DNA of 64,000 nucleotides from Neiella holothuriorum (GTDB lineage Bacteria; Pseudomonadota; Gammaproteobacteria; Enterobacterales; Neiellaceae). Location: assembly GCF_019457915.1 (NCBI RefSeq), contig NZ_JAHZSS010000023.1:1-64000 (forward strand), written 5' to 3'. Both the position numbers and the translations under genes were made by a program. The notes below the pieces were generated by a model that saw only the letters and a list, made by a program, of their open reading frames with translations, was not told the origin of the DNA and made no database searches. Of this stretch, positions 43,079 through 53,600 are shown piece by piece (within the stretch, counting starts at the first letter, position 1; each line of letters starts with the position of its first letter).

Positions 43079-45538
43079 ATGCAGCATGACAAAAGCGTCG
43101 AATCGTTGGTTGACCAAATGAGTCTAGAAGAACAAGTTTCACTCCTATCCGGAGAAGACTTATGGTCACTACCGGCGATCCCTCGTCTGGGGATCAACAA
43201 ACTTCGCGTGACCGATGGCCCAAACGGCGCGCGTGGCAGCGGTACGTATATTAATGCCACCACCGCAGCAGCTTTTCCCGCAGCAATTAGCTTGGGGGCA
43301 ACTTGGAATACCGAGTTAGCCCAACAAGTGGGGCAAGCCATCGCCCAAGAAGTGAAGTCGAAGTGCGCTCACGTTTCATTGGCACCAACAGTCAATATTC
43401 ACCGAACAGCCACCAATGGTCGTAATTTTGAATGTTTTTCAGAAGATCCGGAGCTTACCGCGGCATTAGCCACTGCATACATTAAAGGCCAGCAGAGCGA
43501 AGGTGTTGCCTCAACTATCAAGCATTTTGTTGGCAATGAAAGTGAATTCGAGCGAACCACCATCAACTCGGTCATTGATGAACGCACTTTGCGCGAGCTC
43601 TACCTTCGTCCGTTTGAAGATGCCGTTAAAAAAGCTGGTGTGTGGGCTGTTATGTCGTCATACAACAAACTCAATGGCTGCTACACGGCCGAAAACCGAT
43701 GGTTACTGTCCGAGACGCTTCGCAAGGATTGGGGCTTTGACGGTGTCGTCATGTCTGATTGGTATGGTTCGCGTTCTACCGCCCCCACAATCAACGCCGG
43801 CCTTGACCTTGAAATGCCAGGGCCGACGCGTGACCGTGGCGCTAAATTGTTAGCAGCAGTAGCTGATGGAGAAGTTAGTCGTGACACGGTCCGCGCAAGC
43901 GCAATGGCTATTTTAACGCTCATGAAACGGGTCGGTTCGATTGATGACGAACAGCCCTTTGTTGAGCGAAGCGACGATTTAGAAAGCCATCGGGCGTTAA
44001 TTCGAAAAGCCGGTGCAGAAGCCACTGTTTTATTAAAAAACCAAGACAACAAACTCCCGCTTGATCTCAATAATTGTGGCACAGTCGCCGTCATTGGGCC
44101 CAATGCCAAGGTTGCCCAAATCATGGGTGGCGGCTCAGCTCAGCTAACGCCTCATTATCGCATTTCGCCATGGGATGGTTTAGTTACAAAATTAGGCGAG
44201 CAACGTTTGGTCTTTGCCGAAGGCTGCAGTAATTATCGCTGGGAGCCGCTGCATCAGGGCAAAACAACGGTTGCGTTTTACGACAACAAACACTGGGCTG
44301 GCGAGCCGGTCTATCAGGAAGTGCTCGATAGTGCCATCGCATTTTGGGATATCGACTTTGCCGATAACAAGGTTTCAAAGTTCAACTTTTCCGCCCGCAT
44401 TAATACCTCGTTTGACGCCCCTAACACCGGCATCTATAACCTAGGTTTTCATTGTGCTGGCTATGCCAAGGTGTACCTCGATGGCAAGCTAGTACTCGAT
44501 GCCACCAGTCAATGGCTAAAGGGGCGCACTTTCTTTGAAGAAGGTTGCGATGAAATTGTTGTACAGCTAGCGCTAGAGGCAGGAAAATCATACGACATCG
44601 ATATTTTATTTTGTAACCGCCAACCCGACAACATTATGGTGTCAGGATGGCGCCTAGGTATTTCTCAGCCATTAGGATCTGAGGGGATTCAACAAGCCGC
44701 AAACGCTGCCCGCAATGCCGACACCGCAATTGTATTTATCGGTCGCTCGGGCGAATGGGACACCGAAGGCAGTGATTTAGAAGACATCAGCCTACCCGGC
44801 CGCCAAAACGAATTGGTTGAAGCTGTGCTAGAGGCCAACCCTAATACCATCGTGGTGTTGCAAACAGGTGGGCCGGTGGAGTTACCTTGGCTTGAATCGG
44901 TACCGGCCGTTCTACAAGCTTGGTACCCCGGACAAGAATGCGGCAACGCAATTGCCGATGTTCTTTTTGGCGATCAGGAGCCCACTGGTCGTTTACCGCA
45001 AACCTTCCCACGGTGTTGGTCTGACAACCCAACCCACACCAATTCGCCGCTGAATTACCCTGGAATTGATGGTCAGGTGGAATATGGTGAAGGCTTAGAT
45101 ATTGGTTATCGCCACTATGATAAACACCAAATTAAGCCACTGTTTCCATTTGGCTATGGCTTGAGTTACACCCGCTTCCAACTCTCTGACTTGGTCGTTA
45201 ACGTCAGCGATCAAAACCGTGTTGATGTGGCTGTGACTATTGAAAACACCGGTCAACGCGAAGGCGCTACCGTTGTTCAGCTGTACACTTCAGAGCTAGC
45301 ACCAGCACTCGACCGCCCAAGCAAAGAGCTCAAAACATTTGCTAAACCCATCATTGCATCAGGTGAGCGCACAACCCTGAACTTCACGTTGGGATTGAGG
45401 GACTTTGCTTATTGCGATGTTGAGCAGGGTGGCTGGCGGATAGATGCTGGTAAATTTATGGTGTCGGTTGGATTCAATGCCGAACAAATAAGTGCTAGCG
45501 CAATCATCAACCTAAAGGACGATTTCCAAGGCTACTAG
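43079..45538 (+). CDS. GH3 beta-glucosidase with PA14 and FnIII-like domains
   Basis: This 819-residue glycoside hydrolase has no signal peptide, so it acts in the cytoplasm on imported oligosaccharides. The domain order is GH3 N-terminal barrel (1-290) with nucleophile Asp227 in GVVMSDWYG, the second alpha/beta domain interrupted by a PA14-type insert (about 390-530, for example GIYNLGFHCAGYAKVYLDGKLV), and a C-terminal FnIII-like domain (about 700-810). GGGAG precedes the ATG. It is probably controlled by the divergent LacI protein. The substrate is likely a beta-glucoside or other beta-glycan fragment. Confidence 0.93.
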   Translation: MQHDKSVESLVDQMSLEEQVSLLSGEDLWSLPAIPRLGINKLRVTDGPNGARGSGTYINATTAAAFPAAISLGATWNTELAQQVGQAIAQEVKSKCAHVSLAPTVNIHRTATNGRNFECFSEDPELTAALATAYIKGQQSEGVASTIKHFVGNESEFERTTINSVIDERTLRELYLRPFEDAVKKAGVWAVMSSYNKLNGCYTAENRWLLSETLRKDWGFDGVVMSDWYGSRSTAPTINAGLDLEMPGPTRDRGAKLLAAVADGEVSRDTVRASAMAILTLMKRVGSIDDEQPFVERSDDLESHRALIRKAGAEATVLLKNQDNKLPLDLNNCGTVAVIGPNAKVAQIMGGGSAQLTPHYRISPWDGLVTKLGEQRLVFAEGCSNYRWEPLHQGKTTVAFYDNKHWAGEPVYQEVLDSAIAFWDIDFADNKVSKFNFSARINTSFDAPNTGIYNLGFHCAGYAKVYLDGKLVLDATSQWLKGRTFFEEGCDEIVVQLALEAGKSYDIDILFCNRQPDNIMVSGWRLGISQPLGSEGIQQAANAARNADTAIVFIGRSGEWDTEGSDLEDISLPGRQNELVEAVLEANPNTIVVLQTGGPVELPWLESVPAVLQAWYPGQECGNAIADVLFGDQEPTGRLPQTFPRCWSDNPTHTNSPLNYPGIDGQVEYGEGLDIGYRHYDKHQIKPLFPFGYGLSYTRFQLSDLVVNVSDQNRVDVAVTIENTGQREGATVVQLYTSELAPALDRPSKELKTFAKPIIASGERTTLNFTLGLRDFAYCDVEQGGWRIDAGKFMVSVGFNAEQISASAIINLKDDFQGY

Positions 45539-45590
45539 CAGCAAACCTGAACAAAGGTTAATTCGAATGGTTAATGCCGAAAGATAAACA

Positions 45591-45622
45591 GCATGTGGTT
45601 ACCGAGTATTGGAACCACATGC
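45591..45622. terminator. Strong hairpin between GH3 and the sigma-54 regulator
   Basis: Perfect 10-bp arms GCATGTGGTT and AACCACATGC enclose a 12-nt loop between two convergent genes. Neither strand has a good T tract, so it is a weak or Rho-assisted terminator at best, or a barrier to opposing transcription. Confidence 0.45.
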
Positions 45623-45740
45623 GTCACCAAGCACATTCGTCATTGTTGTATCGCACTTATCGCGCCCACTAAGTGCCTCGCCCCGGAAAATGGCATGGCC
45701 GTTCCCCACGGCCTCGTTCAATTAAAGGCGCTAACTCGTC

Positions 45741-47189
45741 CTAATCGGCGGTCGTTTGTTCCCAGCTTTGCTTTTTTCGGTAAATCGTCGATGGGCTCAC
45801 TTCTAACAATTCAGCCGCTTTAGGAATATTGCCATCGCAATGTTCAATGGCATGTTCAATGGCTTGCTTTTCGGTCAGCCAAAGCGCTTGCAACGGCGAT
45901 GATAACAACGCTTCGTTAACGTCTGAGGGATCTAAAAGCTCGCTCGGATCGACCAATTCAAATTCAAGGTCACTGTCGTTGCGGGTTTCGCGTTCCGGTA
46001 GCAATTCATCTAACTGGTTAATTAGGTTTTGCGGCAAATGATCTACCGCGACCTGCTCAGCATCATTGAGAACACAAATATTGCGGATCACATTTTGCAA
46101 TTCGCGAACATTGCCAGGCCATCGATAGCGCGTCAGCACCAGCTTGACGTCGGGCGAAAATCGGCGAAATTTTTTCCCTTCATCTTTGGCGTATTGATTA
46201 AGCAAAACTTGGGCAACGGCCAGCACATCTTGGCCGCGGTCGCGTAACGGCGGTAAATGAATGGGCACCACATAAAGTCGGTAGTACAAGTCTTCCCGAA
46301 ATCGCCCTGCTTGCACTTCCTGCCAAGGATCACGGTTGGTCGCACATAAGAAACGAACATCCACGGCTTCTTCGGCACTGCCGCCAACACGTTGAAATCG
46401 ACCGGTTTGAACGAATCGGAGTAATTTGGTCTGCAGATCCATGTCCATTTCACCGATTTCATCCAAAAACAGCGTGCCGCCATCGGCGAGTGACGCAGCA
46501 CCTCTTCGTTCACGTTGGGCGCCAGTGAAAGCGCCTTTTACGTGGCCAAAAATTTCACTTTCCATCAGCTCTTTTGGAATGGCTCCGCAATTCAGTGCAA
46601 CAAATGGTTTATTGGCTCTGGGGCCTTGTTGATGAATTGCTTCAGCGCAGACTTCTTTACCTGTGCCACTTTCACCTGTGATAAACACGGTGGCTTTGCT
46701 TGGCGCCACGGCTTCGATCATTTTATATACTTGCTGCATCGGCAAGCTACCGCCAATGAACCCTTGAAAGCTCGAGCGCGACGAGGCTGCTTCATAGCCT
46801 TCGACTAAGTTTTGCAAGCGACTGAGCTTCATCGCGTTGCGCACAGTCACTTGTAGCCGAGCACCATCAAATGGCTTTTCTAAAAAATCGATGGCTCCTA
46901 AACGCATCGCATCTACGGCAACGTCGATAGAGCCATGCGCTGTGATCATGATAACAACGGGGTCAAAACGTTGGCCGTTTAACCACTGCAGCACATCCAA
47001 GCCACTCATGTCGGGCAATTTTAGATCGAGCAATAGAACGCTCGGCGGGTTTTCATTCATCGCCCGAATTGCCGCTTCGCCACTGGCAACACGCGTCAAC
47101 GTGGCTGATTCTTCGGCCAAATATGCCTGATAAACCGCAGCCAGCGAGTCACTGTCTTCAACCAACAAAATGGAATCATGTTTGCCCAT
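45741..47189 (-). CDS. Sigma-54-dependent response regulator (SypG-like, LuxO/NtrC family)
   Basis: The 482 residues comprise a receiver domain (Asp55 in LLLDLKLPD, Lys105 in EKPF), an AAA+ activator domain with Walker A GESGTGKE (172-179) and the sigma-54 contact motif GAFTGA (219-224), and a Fis-type HTH at the C-terminus (IPKAAELLEVSPSTIYRKKQ). SypG in V. fischeri has this layout and drives the syp promoters. Here it is the last gene of the A-B-C-D-F-G unit, five bases after the kinase gene. The candidate target promoters and enhancers are at 53998, 59763 and 63451. Confidence 0.93.
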   Translation of the reverse strand: MGKHDSILLVEDSDSLAAVYQAYLAEESATLTRVASGEAAIRAMNENPPSVLLLDLKLPDMSGLDVLQWLNGQRFDPVVIMITAHGSIDVAVDAMRLGAIDFLEKPFDGARLQVTVRNAMKLSRLQNLVEGYEAASSRSSFQGFIGGSLPMQQVYKMIEAVAPSKATVFITGESGTGKEVCAEAIHQQGPRANKPFVALNCGAIPKELMESEIFGHVKGAFTGAQRERRGAASLADGGTLFLDEIGEMDMDLQTKLLRFVQTGRFQRVGGSAEEAVDVRFLCATNRDPWQEVQAGRFREDLYYRLYVVPIHLPPLRDRGQDVLAVAQVLLNQYAKDEGKKFRRFSPDVKLVLTRYRWPGNVRELQNVIRNICVLNDAEQVAVDHLPQNLINQLDELLPERETRNDSDLEFELVDPSELLDPSDVNEALLSSPLQALWLTEKQAIEHAIEHCDGNIPKAAELLEVSPSTIYRKKQSWEQTTAD

Positions 47190-47194
47190 TTGCC

Positions 47195-49969
47195 CTACTC
47201 CTGATTGGTATCGCTATCGCGCGCTAATTTGGCCTGTAATGCCTGCATGGTGTTGTCGAGCATCAACTGTAAACGCGGCTCTAATATGGTGATCTGTTCC
47301 TGATCTTGTTGCTTGGCGGCACTTTCAATATCTTTTGCAAGCTGTTGAATCCGAGTTGCACCGAATGTTCCCATGCTGCTCTTCACCGTATGGGCTTCAA
47401 TTTCTACTTGTTGCCATTGCTCCTTGGCTGCCAAAACTTTTATGGCAAACACCCGTGCTTGCGCTTCTTCTTTCAACGTCACCAGTATGTTGTTAACGGT
47501 TGCCAAACTTGTTTCCCGTATCAGGGTGTCCAGCACAGCTTCATCCAACAGCGCAATGGTTTCATAATGAAAGCCTTCGCTGTTATCCAACGCTATGACG
47601 GCCGTATCATCTGATCCGAGCTGGACGGGTTGCGGTTCGGGCTTTTGCCACCGCTCTGATCGTTGCGCCGACCAAAGCGCAACTTTGGCCCTCATCGCGG
47701 CAATATCAATGGGCTTACTTAGAAAGTCGTCCATCCCTGCTTCTAGGCATGCTTGTTTATCTTCTTTAAATGCATTTGCCGTCATCGCCACAATTGGCGT
47801 ATCCCTGTTTAAACCTTCTTGCTCACGTAACATTTCGGTTGCCCGCAACCCATTTAATTCAGGCATGGCAACGTCCATCAAGATCAAATCAAAGCGTTGT
47901 GTGGCCGCCATTTCTAACGCGACTTTGCCATTTTCAGCTTCCACCACAGTGCTTGCTAGATTAGACAGAATTTGATGGGCAACAGCACGATTTGAAGCAC
48001 TGTCTTCAACCAATAAAATGCTGATACTCCGAGCAGCGGTGTCGCGCTTTGGCGCTTGCTGTTTGGCCGCTTCGTTAGTTTTTGCTGCCCGCGACTCCAA
48101 CGGCAACCAGATACTAAATGTGCTGCCAGTACCGGGTTTGCTTTCGAGTTCAATGGTGCCTTGCATCATGTCGACAAGCTGTTTGGTGATGGCAAGACCA
48201 AGGCCGGTGCCTGAGCGATCCATGCTGTTGATGTCTTTCAACTGGTAGAACTCATCAAATAGAAACGGCTGCTTAGCCGATTCAATGCCAGGTCCAGTAT
48301 CAACGACGCTAATACTCATGCCCGAATCATCAAGACTGAGCAAAACGCTTACTTCACCGCGCTGAGTAAATTTAACGGCATTACCAATGAGGTTGAGTAA
48401 GATTTGTCGGTAACGAAGCGCATCGCCGTATACTTCCTTGGGCGTGTTCAACGTGCTTTCTAGCGTTAAATCAATTCGTTTCTGCGCGGCACTTGCTTGA
48501 AACAAGTCAACCAAGGATTGGGTCACATGGCTTGGGTTGAACCAATCTGGATTCAACGCAAACTGCCCAGCTTCTATGCGAGAAAAATCCAACACGTTGT
48601 TGACGATTGCCAGCAGAACATTGCCGGCATCATCGGCTGCGTTAACCAAGTGATGTTGCTGCTGTGTCAGTGACGTTTCTAACAGCAGCCGATTCATATT
48701 GACGATGGCATTTAACGGCGTGCGTATTTCGTGGCTCATGGTGGCAAGAAAGCGGCTTTTAGCTTGGCTGGCTAACTCAGCTTCGGTTCTCGCTTGACGC
48801 AGCGATTGCTCCACCGCTTTTTGCTCCCGCAAATCGGCAAAATGGGCAACGTAGTGACTGATACTGCCATCTTCTTGCGTCACCGATGAGATGCTGAGTA
48901 ATTCTGGTAGCAATTCGCCATCTTTGCGGCGATTCATAATTTCGCCCGACCACTTACCGTTTTTAGTCAAGTCCTGCCACATCTGCTGATAGAAGGCGCC
49001 ATCGTGCTCATGGGACGATAAGATTGGCGGATTTTTGCCAATCACCTCTTGTTCTTCATAACCGGTGATGCGGGTAAATGCCTGATTAACACGCAGGATA
49101 TTGGCCGAAGCGTCGGTAATAAAAATGGCCTCATTGGCATCAAACGCATGGCCCGCCAAGCGTAGCTCCCGCTCTAACGAGTTCCATTCGCTAATATCCC
49201 GCATAAATGCAGTAAAGTGGGTTTCGTTACCAACTTTGACACCATGGATCGCCAACTCACAGGGGAATTCATGACCATCTCGATGCAGAGCCACCAATTC
49301 AATGCGCTGCCCTAACACCTTGGCTTCACCGGAATCGCGAAAGCGTTTCATACCTGCGCGGTGCGCATTGCGAAATTTGTCTGGAATAATGTACTCGGCA
49401 AGTTCGTGACCAAGCATCTCGTCGCGGCTATAACCAAACATCTGCTCAGCACTTTTATTGAACTCAACCACAAGGCCATTGTGATCAATCACAATCACAG
49501 CATCGAGCGCAGAGGAAATCGTCGCCTTCAAAATGCCGCGATGGGTGTCGAGCAATTCAGATAGCTTTTTTTGTACTTCCAACGATGCGTGAAGTTCTTT
49601 TTGGGTGGTTTCTAATGACAACGACATTTGATTAAATGCCGCCGCAAAACGTCCTACTTCATCATCTTCGGGAATATCAACTTGTACCCCCGGTCCCTTG
49701 TTTTCGATAAGTTGGGCGGTTTTAGTGAGGCGAATTAATTGGTGAGCGAAGCGAGTCGTTAACAGGTTTACCATGAACGCCGTGCAACCAATTCCAGCAA
49801 TCACCAGAAGTACCAGAACAACCATCAGTTGGTGTGTTTGTTCTGCGGTTACGGGCTGATGATTCAGGTCAGAAAACCAATGGAAACCAAACCCAACCAC
49901 GGCAGAAAAAAGCAGCGCTTCAACCGCTGTAATGGCGCCAATGATTTTCCAACGAATGCCTAGCTTCAT
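47195..49969 (-). CDS. Hybrid sensor histidine kinase with HPt (SypF-like)
   Basis: The 924 residues run: two membrane helices (about 8-29 and 48-69) with only about 18 residues outside, a HAMP-like segment (70-122), two PAS domains (about 150-270 and 275-390), HisKA with His413 in [11 protein letters not shown], HATPase_c (N530 and GTGLGLAI), a receiver with Asp699 in [11 protein letters not shown], and an HPt domain with His860 in [12 protein letters not shown]. The small external loop argues against a large periplasmic ligand; the PAS domains more likely sense cytoplasmic signals. SypF in V. fischeri works through its HPt on SypG, encoded next here. Confidence 0.93.
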   Translation of the reverse strand: MKLGIRWKIIGAITAVEALLFSAVVGFGFHWFSDLNHQPVTAEQTHQLMVVLVLLVIAGIGCTAFMVNLLTTRFAHQLIRLTKTAQLIENKGPGVQVDIPEDDEVGRFAAAFNQMSLSLETTQKELHASLEVQKKLSELLDTHRGILKATISSALDAVIVIDHNGLVVEFNKSAEQMFGYSRDEMLGHELAEYIIPDKFRNAHRAGMKRFRDSGEAKVLGQRIELVALHRDGHEFPCELAIHGVKVGNETHFTAFMRDISEWNSLERELRLAGHAFDANEAIFITDASANILRVNQAFTRITGYEEQEVIGKNPPILSSHEHDGAFYQQMWQDLTKNGKWSGEIMNRRKDGELLPELLSISSVTQEDGSISHYVAHFADLREQKAVEQSLRQARTEAELASQAKSRFLATMSHEIRTPLNAIVNMNRLLLETSLTQQQHHLVNAADDAGNVLLAIVNNVLDFSRIEAGQFALNPDWFNPSHVTQSLVDLFQASAAQKRIDLTLESTLNTPKEVYGDALRYRQILLNLIGNAVKFTQRGEVSVLLSLDDSGMSISVVDTGPGIESAKQPFLFDEFYQLKDINSMDRSGTGLGLAITKQLVDMMQGTIELESKPGTGSTFSIWLPLESRAAKTNEAAKQQAPKRDTAARSISILLVEDSASNRAVAHQILSNLASTVVEAENGKVALEMAATQRFDLILMDVAMPELNGLRATEMLREQEGLNRDTPIVAMTANAFKEDKQACLEAGMDDFLSKPIDIAAMRAKVALWSAQRSERWQKPEPQPVQLGSDDTAVIALDNSEGFHYETIALLDEAVLDTLIRETSLATVNNILVTLKEEAQARVFAIKVLAAKEQWQQVEIEAHTVKSSMGTFGATRIQQLAKDIESAAKQQDQEQITILEPRLQLMLDNTMQALQAKLARDSDTNQE

Positions 49970-49993
49970 GTAGTATTCCAGCCCGCTAAAAAC

Positions 49994-50680
49994 TTAGTGT
50001 CGCAATGAAAGTAGTTGAGAATCCGTGACTTTTGTTGCAAGCCACGTGGTTAGTTTGGGCCAATACTTCGACAATTTTTGCAAATTGCGAATCAACTCAA
50101 GCTTTAGCGGCGGATTAAACCGGTCATTAATCACCACACCCAGGATGTTGACCCCATCTTGGCTTAGCTGCTGACAACAGGTTTTTAATTGGCAACTTGC
50201 CGTCACCCCCGCCATATAACACAGCACCACACCATCAGCGGCGGCCATCACCCGTGCCGGCGGCAAATTTGATTGATTGTTCAACTGTTGCGCTGCGCAA
50301 TCAAACAACACTAGATCGTATTGTTCGGCCCATTCTTTTACTAACGCCTCCAATTGACCCGGCTCCTTTAAATTGAGGCGTGTTGCCGCATCAATTGGCG
50401 CAGGTAAGCAATGCACAGCATCATGGGTACCGATGCGAGATTCAGGTGGCTGGCCATGTCGCCACTGCCAATTGTCAGCACCGATGCGCGGATGAAATAG
50501 ATTAAAATCGACAATCAGCACCCGCTTACCAACACTCGCCGCTCGTTTTGCTAGCGCATCGACCATCAGACTAACCCCCTCCCCCGGCTGCGCCGAAGAC
50601 ACTGCCAAGCACCGAACGCCATTGAGCAATAAGCGTTGATAAACACGCTCAACTTCTTGATAGGTAATCGGTAACGCCAT
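49994..50680 (-). CDS. BY-kinase-like ATPase with degenerate Walker A (SypD-like)
   Basis: This 228-residue protein has the fold of CpsD/Wzc-type bacterial tyrosine kinases: a P-loop region SSAQPGEGVSLMVDALAKRA (residues 28-47), Walker A' KRVLIVDFNL with Asp58, and Walker B VLFDCAA. The Walker A lysine is missing (GEGVS where BY-kinases have GEGKS, Val36). The Tyr-rich C-terminal tail of Wzc and CpsD is absent. It overlaps the sypC-like gene by one base (TAATG). It may be a regulator of chain export without kinase activity. Confidence 0.82.
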   Translation of the reverse strand: MALPITYQEVERVYQRLLLNGVRCLAVSSAQPGEGVSLMVDALAKRAASVGKRVLIVDFNLFHPRIGADNWQWRHGQPPESRIGTHDAVHCLPAPIDAATRLNLKEPGQLEALVKEWAEQYDLVLFDCAAQQLNNQSNLPPARVMAAADGVVLCYMAGVTASCQLKTCCQQLSQDGVNILGVVINDRFNPPLKLELIRNLQKLSKYWPKLTTWLATKVTDSQLLSLRH

Positions 50681-52788
50681 TAGATGAACCCCAACAAGGC
50701 ACTGATACTCACCACCCTAAAAATGTCTTCCAAGCCCTGACGCGCTTTAAACCAGTCACTGTCTTTTTCCGATGGCACATAAACGGTATCGCCTGCGCGC
50801 AATACCGGTAGCATGGCGAAATTGCCGGTTTGGCTAAATGCCAGCAAATCGAAAGAACGCGCTTGGTCGCGACAGCAAGATAGATTTACTACGGTGATTT
50901 TTTCTGGGTAGCTGTTGTCATTAATACCGCCCGCTTCAGCAAGTAGATCAAGCAACGTCATATCATCGTTAAAGCGGTAACGCCCTGGCTTCCCCACAGC
51001 ACCTAATACGCGAACGGTTGATTCTTTCGACTCAGCCAGCCAAGGGCGATCTTTTTCTGGAATATAAATCGAGTCCCCTGGGATCACATTTGGCAACAGG
51101 TTCTCGTCACCTGTCTCAAAGTACAGCCCTAAATCTAACTTGCTAATCTTTGCCCTTTTGCCATTTCGATGGCTGATCCGCACATTGCTAATATCGGCAT
51201 TACCATTAGGACCATCTGCTGCCGCTAAAATATCGAGAAAATGCATCTCCGGATCGAAACGATAACGACCCGGTGCGCCAACTTGGCCAAAGACATAAAT
51301 GGAATCATCCGACGCCTGACGCACCCACTGCGATTTGTTGTCCGACGGATCATCGGGTAACTCAGGCACCATCACCAAACTACCAGCGGCGATAGCTGGC
51401 AATTGTTCCCGAACCATTTTGCCTGACAAAAAGTGGTTCAAATTGAATCGGACGGTGTCGGTTTTACCGTCTTCTAAAGCGATCACAATTTGGATGTTGG
51501 CAGTGTCAGCATTGCGTTTGGGGCCACCGGCATGGGCAAGTAAATCCATCAGCGACATTTCATCTGACCATTCAAAACGCCCGGGGCGGTTAACTTCGCC
51601 CATCACTTGTACCGCGCGATTTGGCGCTACCTTGGTCCACGATTTTTCGTTTAAATCGGTCTTTTCGGGTACGAAGATCGCATCACCGGCAGCGATTTGA
51701 GGTAGGTTTGCATTGATCCCCTCGGTATAGGCCAACAAATCAAATGCTTCGATATCGCCGCCCTGTCGGATCACTCGAATCTGTCTGGTTTCTGCAAAAC
51801 GGGTTGGCCCCCCCGCATTGGCCAATACATCAAGAAATCCAGCGTCATTGTGGCCCTCATAAGCGCCAGGCTTAAACACTTCACCCATCACATAGACGGT
51901 GTTGGCGCCGGCTTTAATTTCTTCTTGTTGCTTGGGCACGAATATTGTTGTTCCAGGCTGTAGCTGCGGCATCAGCGCCTCGTTACCGGTATCTAAGTAT
52001 TGCGTCAGGTTAAACAGCATCGGTTGGCCATCAATAATGACGCGAACCTGCTCCACACTGGCGTAACGTGTGACACCGCCAGCGCGCATCAACATGTCGA
52101 CGAGCGAGGCGTTCTGCCGAAACGAAAAGCTGCCCGGCTTAAACACCTCGCCGAACACTTTGATTGCTGTTCGCGTTTCAGCAGCATCGCCTTTGTCGTT
52201 GAGGGCAACAGGATCGAACACAGTTGCCACATTGCCAATTTTGCTAGACGCCGGCACAAAGATGGTGTCTAACGATTTCAGCTTAGGCAGCGCATTGAGA
52301 TCGCCACTATCGAGGTATTGTTTGTAATCAAAAACCTGTTGCTCACCAGCGCGGCGCAATTGCATCCGATCCAACTGCGCGCCCGGACGCAAACCGCCCG
52401 CTTGCTGTAATGCGATTTGTACGCCGGCGTCCACTTCCATGGTGATCTCTCCGGGCGTTTGTACATAACCCATCACCTGAATGCGGATCCGTTCTGCTGC
52501 CACATAGACTTTTAATCCTGATAAATCTCGATACGCCAAACTCAGGGCTTGGGTTACCGCTTGCGCCATTTGTACTTCATCGAGCTCGGCAACAGGCACG
52601 GCACCAACTTCGGGGAGCTGTAAGCGGCCAGCCCGATCAACTTCAAAGGGTTGGGTAAAACTAGGTTCACCTGGCATCACAATTTGAATTTGATACCCAC
52701 TTTGGATGAGCTCGCTGCCAGCCAACACGATCCCTGATGGAAGCATTAGGCACAGCATCAGCCATAAACATTTAGCGTTGTTATTCAT
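50680..52788 (-). CDS. Polysaccharide export protein with six SLBB repeats (SypC-like)
   Basis: The 702 residues begin with a signal peptide (about 1-23, VLA-GSE), then a POLY_EXPORT domain (about 30-100), and six SLBB repeats starting near 104, 208, 297, 392, 497 and 591, each with V-x-G-x-V-x-x-PG-x-Y. Wza has two such repeats. There is no lipobox Cys at the cleavage site, unlike Wza. The C-terminus ends in a hydrophobic stretch (RVVSISALLGFI). It is the likely outer-membrane exporter. Its start overlaps the OmpA gene by eight bases. Confidence 0.88.
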   Translation of the reverse strand: MNNNAKCLWLMLCLMLPSGIVLAGSELIQSGYQIQIVMPGEPSFTQPFEVDRAGRLQLPEVGAVPVAELDEVQMAQAVTQALSLAYRDLSGLKVYVAAERIRIQVMGYVQTPGEITMEVDAGVQIALQQAGGLRPGAQLDRMQLRRAGEQQVFDYKQYLDSGDLNALPKLKSLDTIFVPASSKIGNVATVFDPVALNDKGDAAETRTAIKVFGEVFKPGSFSFRQNASLVDMLMRAGGVTRYASVEQVRVIIDGQPMLFNLTQYLDTGNEALMPQLQPGTTIFVPKQQEEIKAGANTVYVMGEVFKPGAYEGHNDAGFLDVLANAGGPTRFAETRQIRVIRQGGDIEAFDLLAYTEGINANLPQIAAGDAIFVPEKTDLNEKSWTKVAPNRAVQVMGEVNRPGRFEWSDEMSLMDLLAHAGGPKRNADTANIQIVIALEDGKTDTVRFNLNHFLSGKMVREQLPAIAAGSLVMVPELPDDPSDNKSQWVRQASDDSIYVFGQVGAPGRYRFDPEMHFLDILAAADGPNGNADISNVRISHRNGKRAKISKLDLGLYFETGDENLLPNVIPGDSIYIPEKDRPWLAESKESTVRVLGAVGKPGRYRFNDDMTLLDLLAEAGGINDNSYPEKITVVNLSCCRDQARSFDLLAFSQTGNFAMLPVLRAGDTVYVPSEKDSDWFKARQGLEDIFRVVSISALLGFI

Positions 52789-53575
52789 GGGTTTCTCCTA
52801 ACGCATATTGCTCAATTAAATTAATGGTGACTCGTCGGCTTGAATGAAAATCGTCGACTGAGTTGCCCTTGGTGTAAGGCCGAGTTGATGATGCGCCTTG
52901 AACTCGAATGCGTTGTTTATCAATACCGTGATCGGTCAGAAATTCTGCCACGGCGCTGGCTCTGGCCAATGACAGCGTTTGGTTGTGACTCGCATTGCCC
53001 ACCGGATCGGTATGACCGGTAACGAGCATGTCGAGCGGGACTTGTTTCACCATGGGCAACGCGCGTTGCAGTTGATCTTGATAAGCTGGCGTGAGGTTTG
53101 ACGAATCCGTTTCAAATTGATTGTTGGAATTAAGCAAGGGCAACAGACTTTGCTGCAACTGCGATAATGACAATTGGCCGGCAAAGTTCACCTGACACGC
53201 GCCATTAGAGGTGACGGCATCGAGCCGATTCTCAAGCTCAGCCAAAAAATACTGTTGCACTTCTAAGCCGTTGGCAGCATCTTGTTCAAGCCCGCCTTTA
53301 AGCTCGCGCATGATTCGCTGCTCGCGCAGTCTTGCCTGTTCAACCGATGCTGGAAAACACAACTCAGCACCTTCGAGCACCAATAAATCGAGCTGGTGTT
53401 TACTGATGATTAGTTCAAATCGAAGCCCATGTTCTGGCCCCATGGCTTCTTGTTGGCTTAAATCGAGCAAGCTCAGCAGCAAGCTGTTGTGCTCGGCAAA
53501 GCCGCCTGTTCCTTGCTCAGGCCAAGCCGCGCAGCCTTGCGTTAATAAAGCGAAGATGATGAATACAATGCGCAT
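52781..53575 (-). CDS. OmpA-domain protein (SypB-like), probable lipoprotein
   Basis: The 264 residues start with a signal peptide and a weak lipobox (LLTQGC, Cys15), and end with an OmpA peptidoglycan-binding domain (about 150-255): LVTGHTDPVGNASHNQTLSLARA in parts, then SSRRVTINL where NRRV is usual. A helical middle region lies between. SypB is required for syp polysaccharide output in V. fischeri. GGAG precedes the ATG, and the STAS gene ends 25 bp upstream. Confidence 0.87.
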   Translation of the reverse strand: MRIVFIIFALLTQGCAAWPEQGTGGFAEHNSLLLSLLDLSQQEAMGPEHGLRFELIISKHQLDLLVLEGAELCFPASVEQARLREQRIMRELKGGLEQDAANGLEVQQYFLAELENRLDAVTSNGACQVNFAGQLSLSQLQQSLLPLLNSNNQFETDSSNLTPAYQDQLQRALPMVKQVPLDMLVTGHTDPVGNASHNQTLSLARASAVAEFLTDHGIDKQRIRVQGASSTRPYTKGNSVDDFHSSRRVTINLIEQYALGETHE

Positions 53576-53600
53576 CGTTACAACTCCCTAGCAGCCAACA

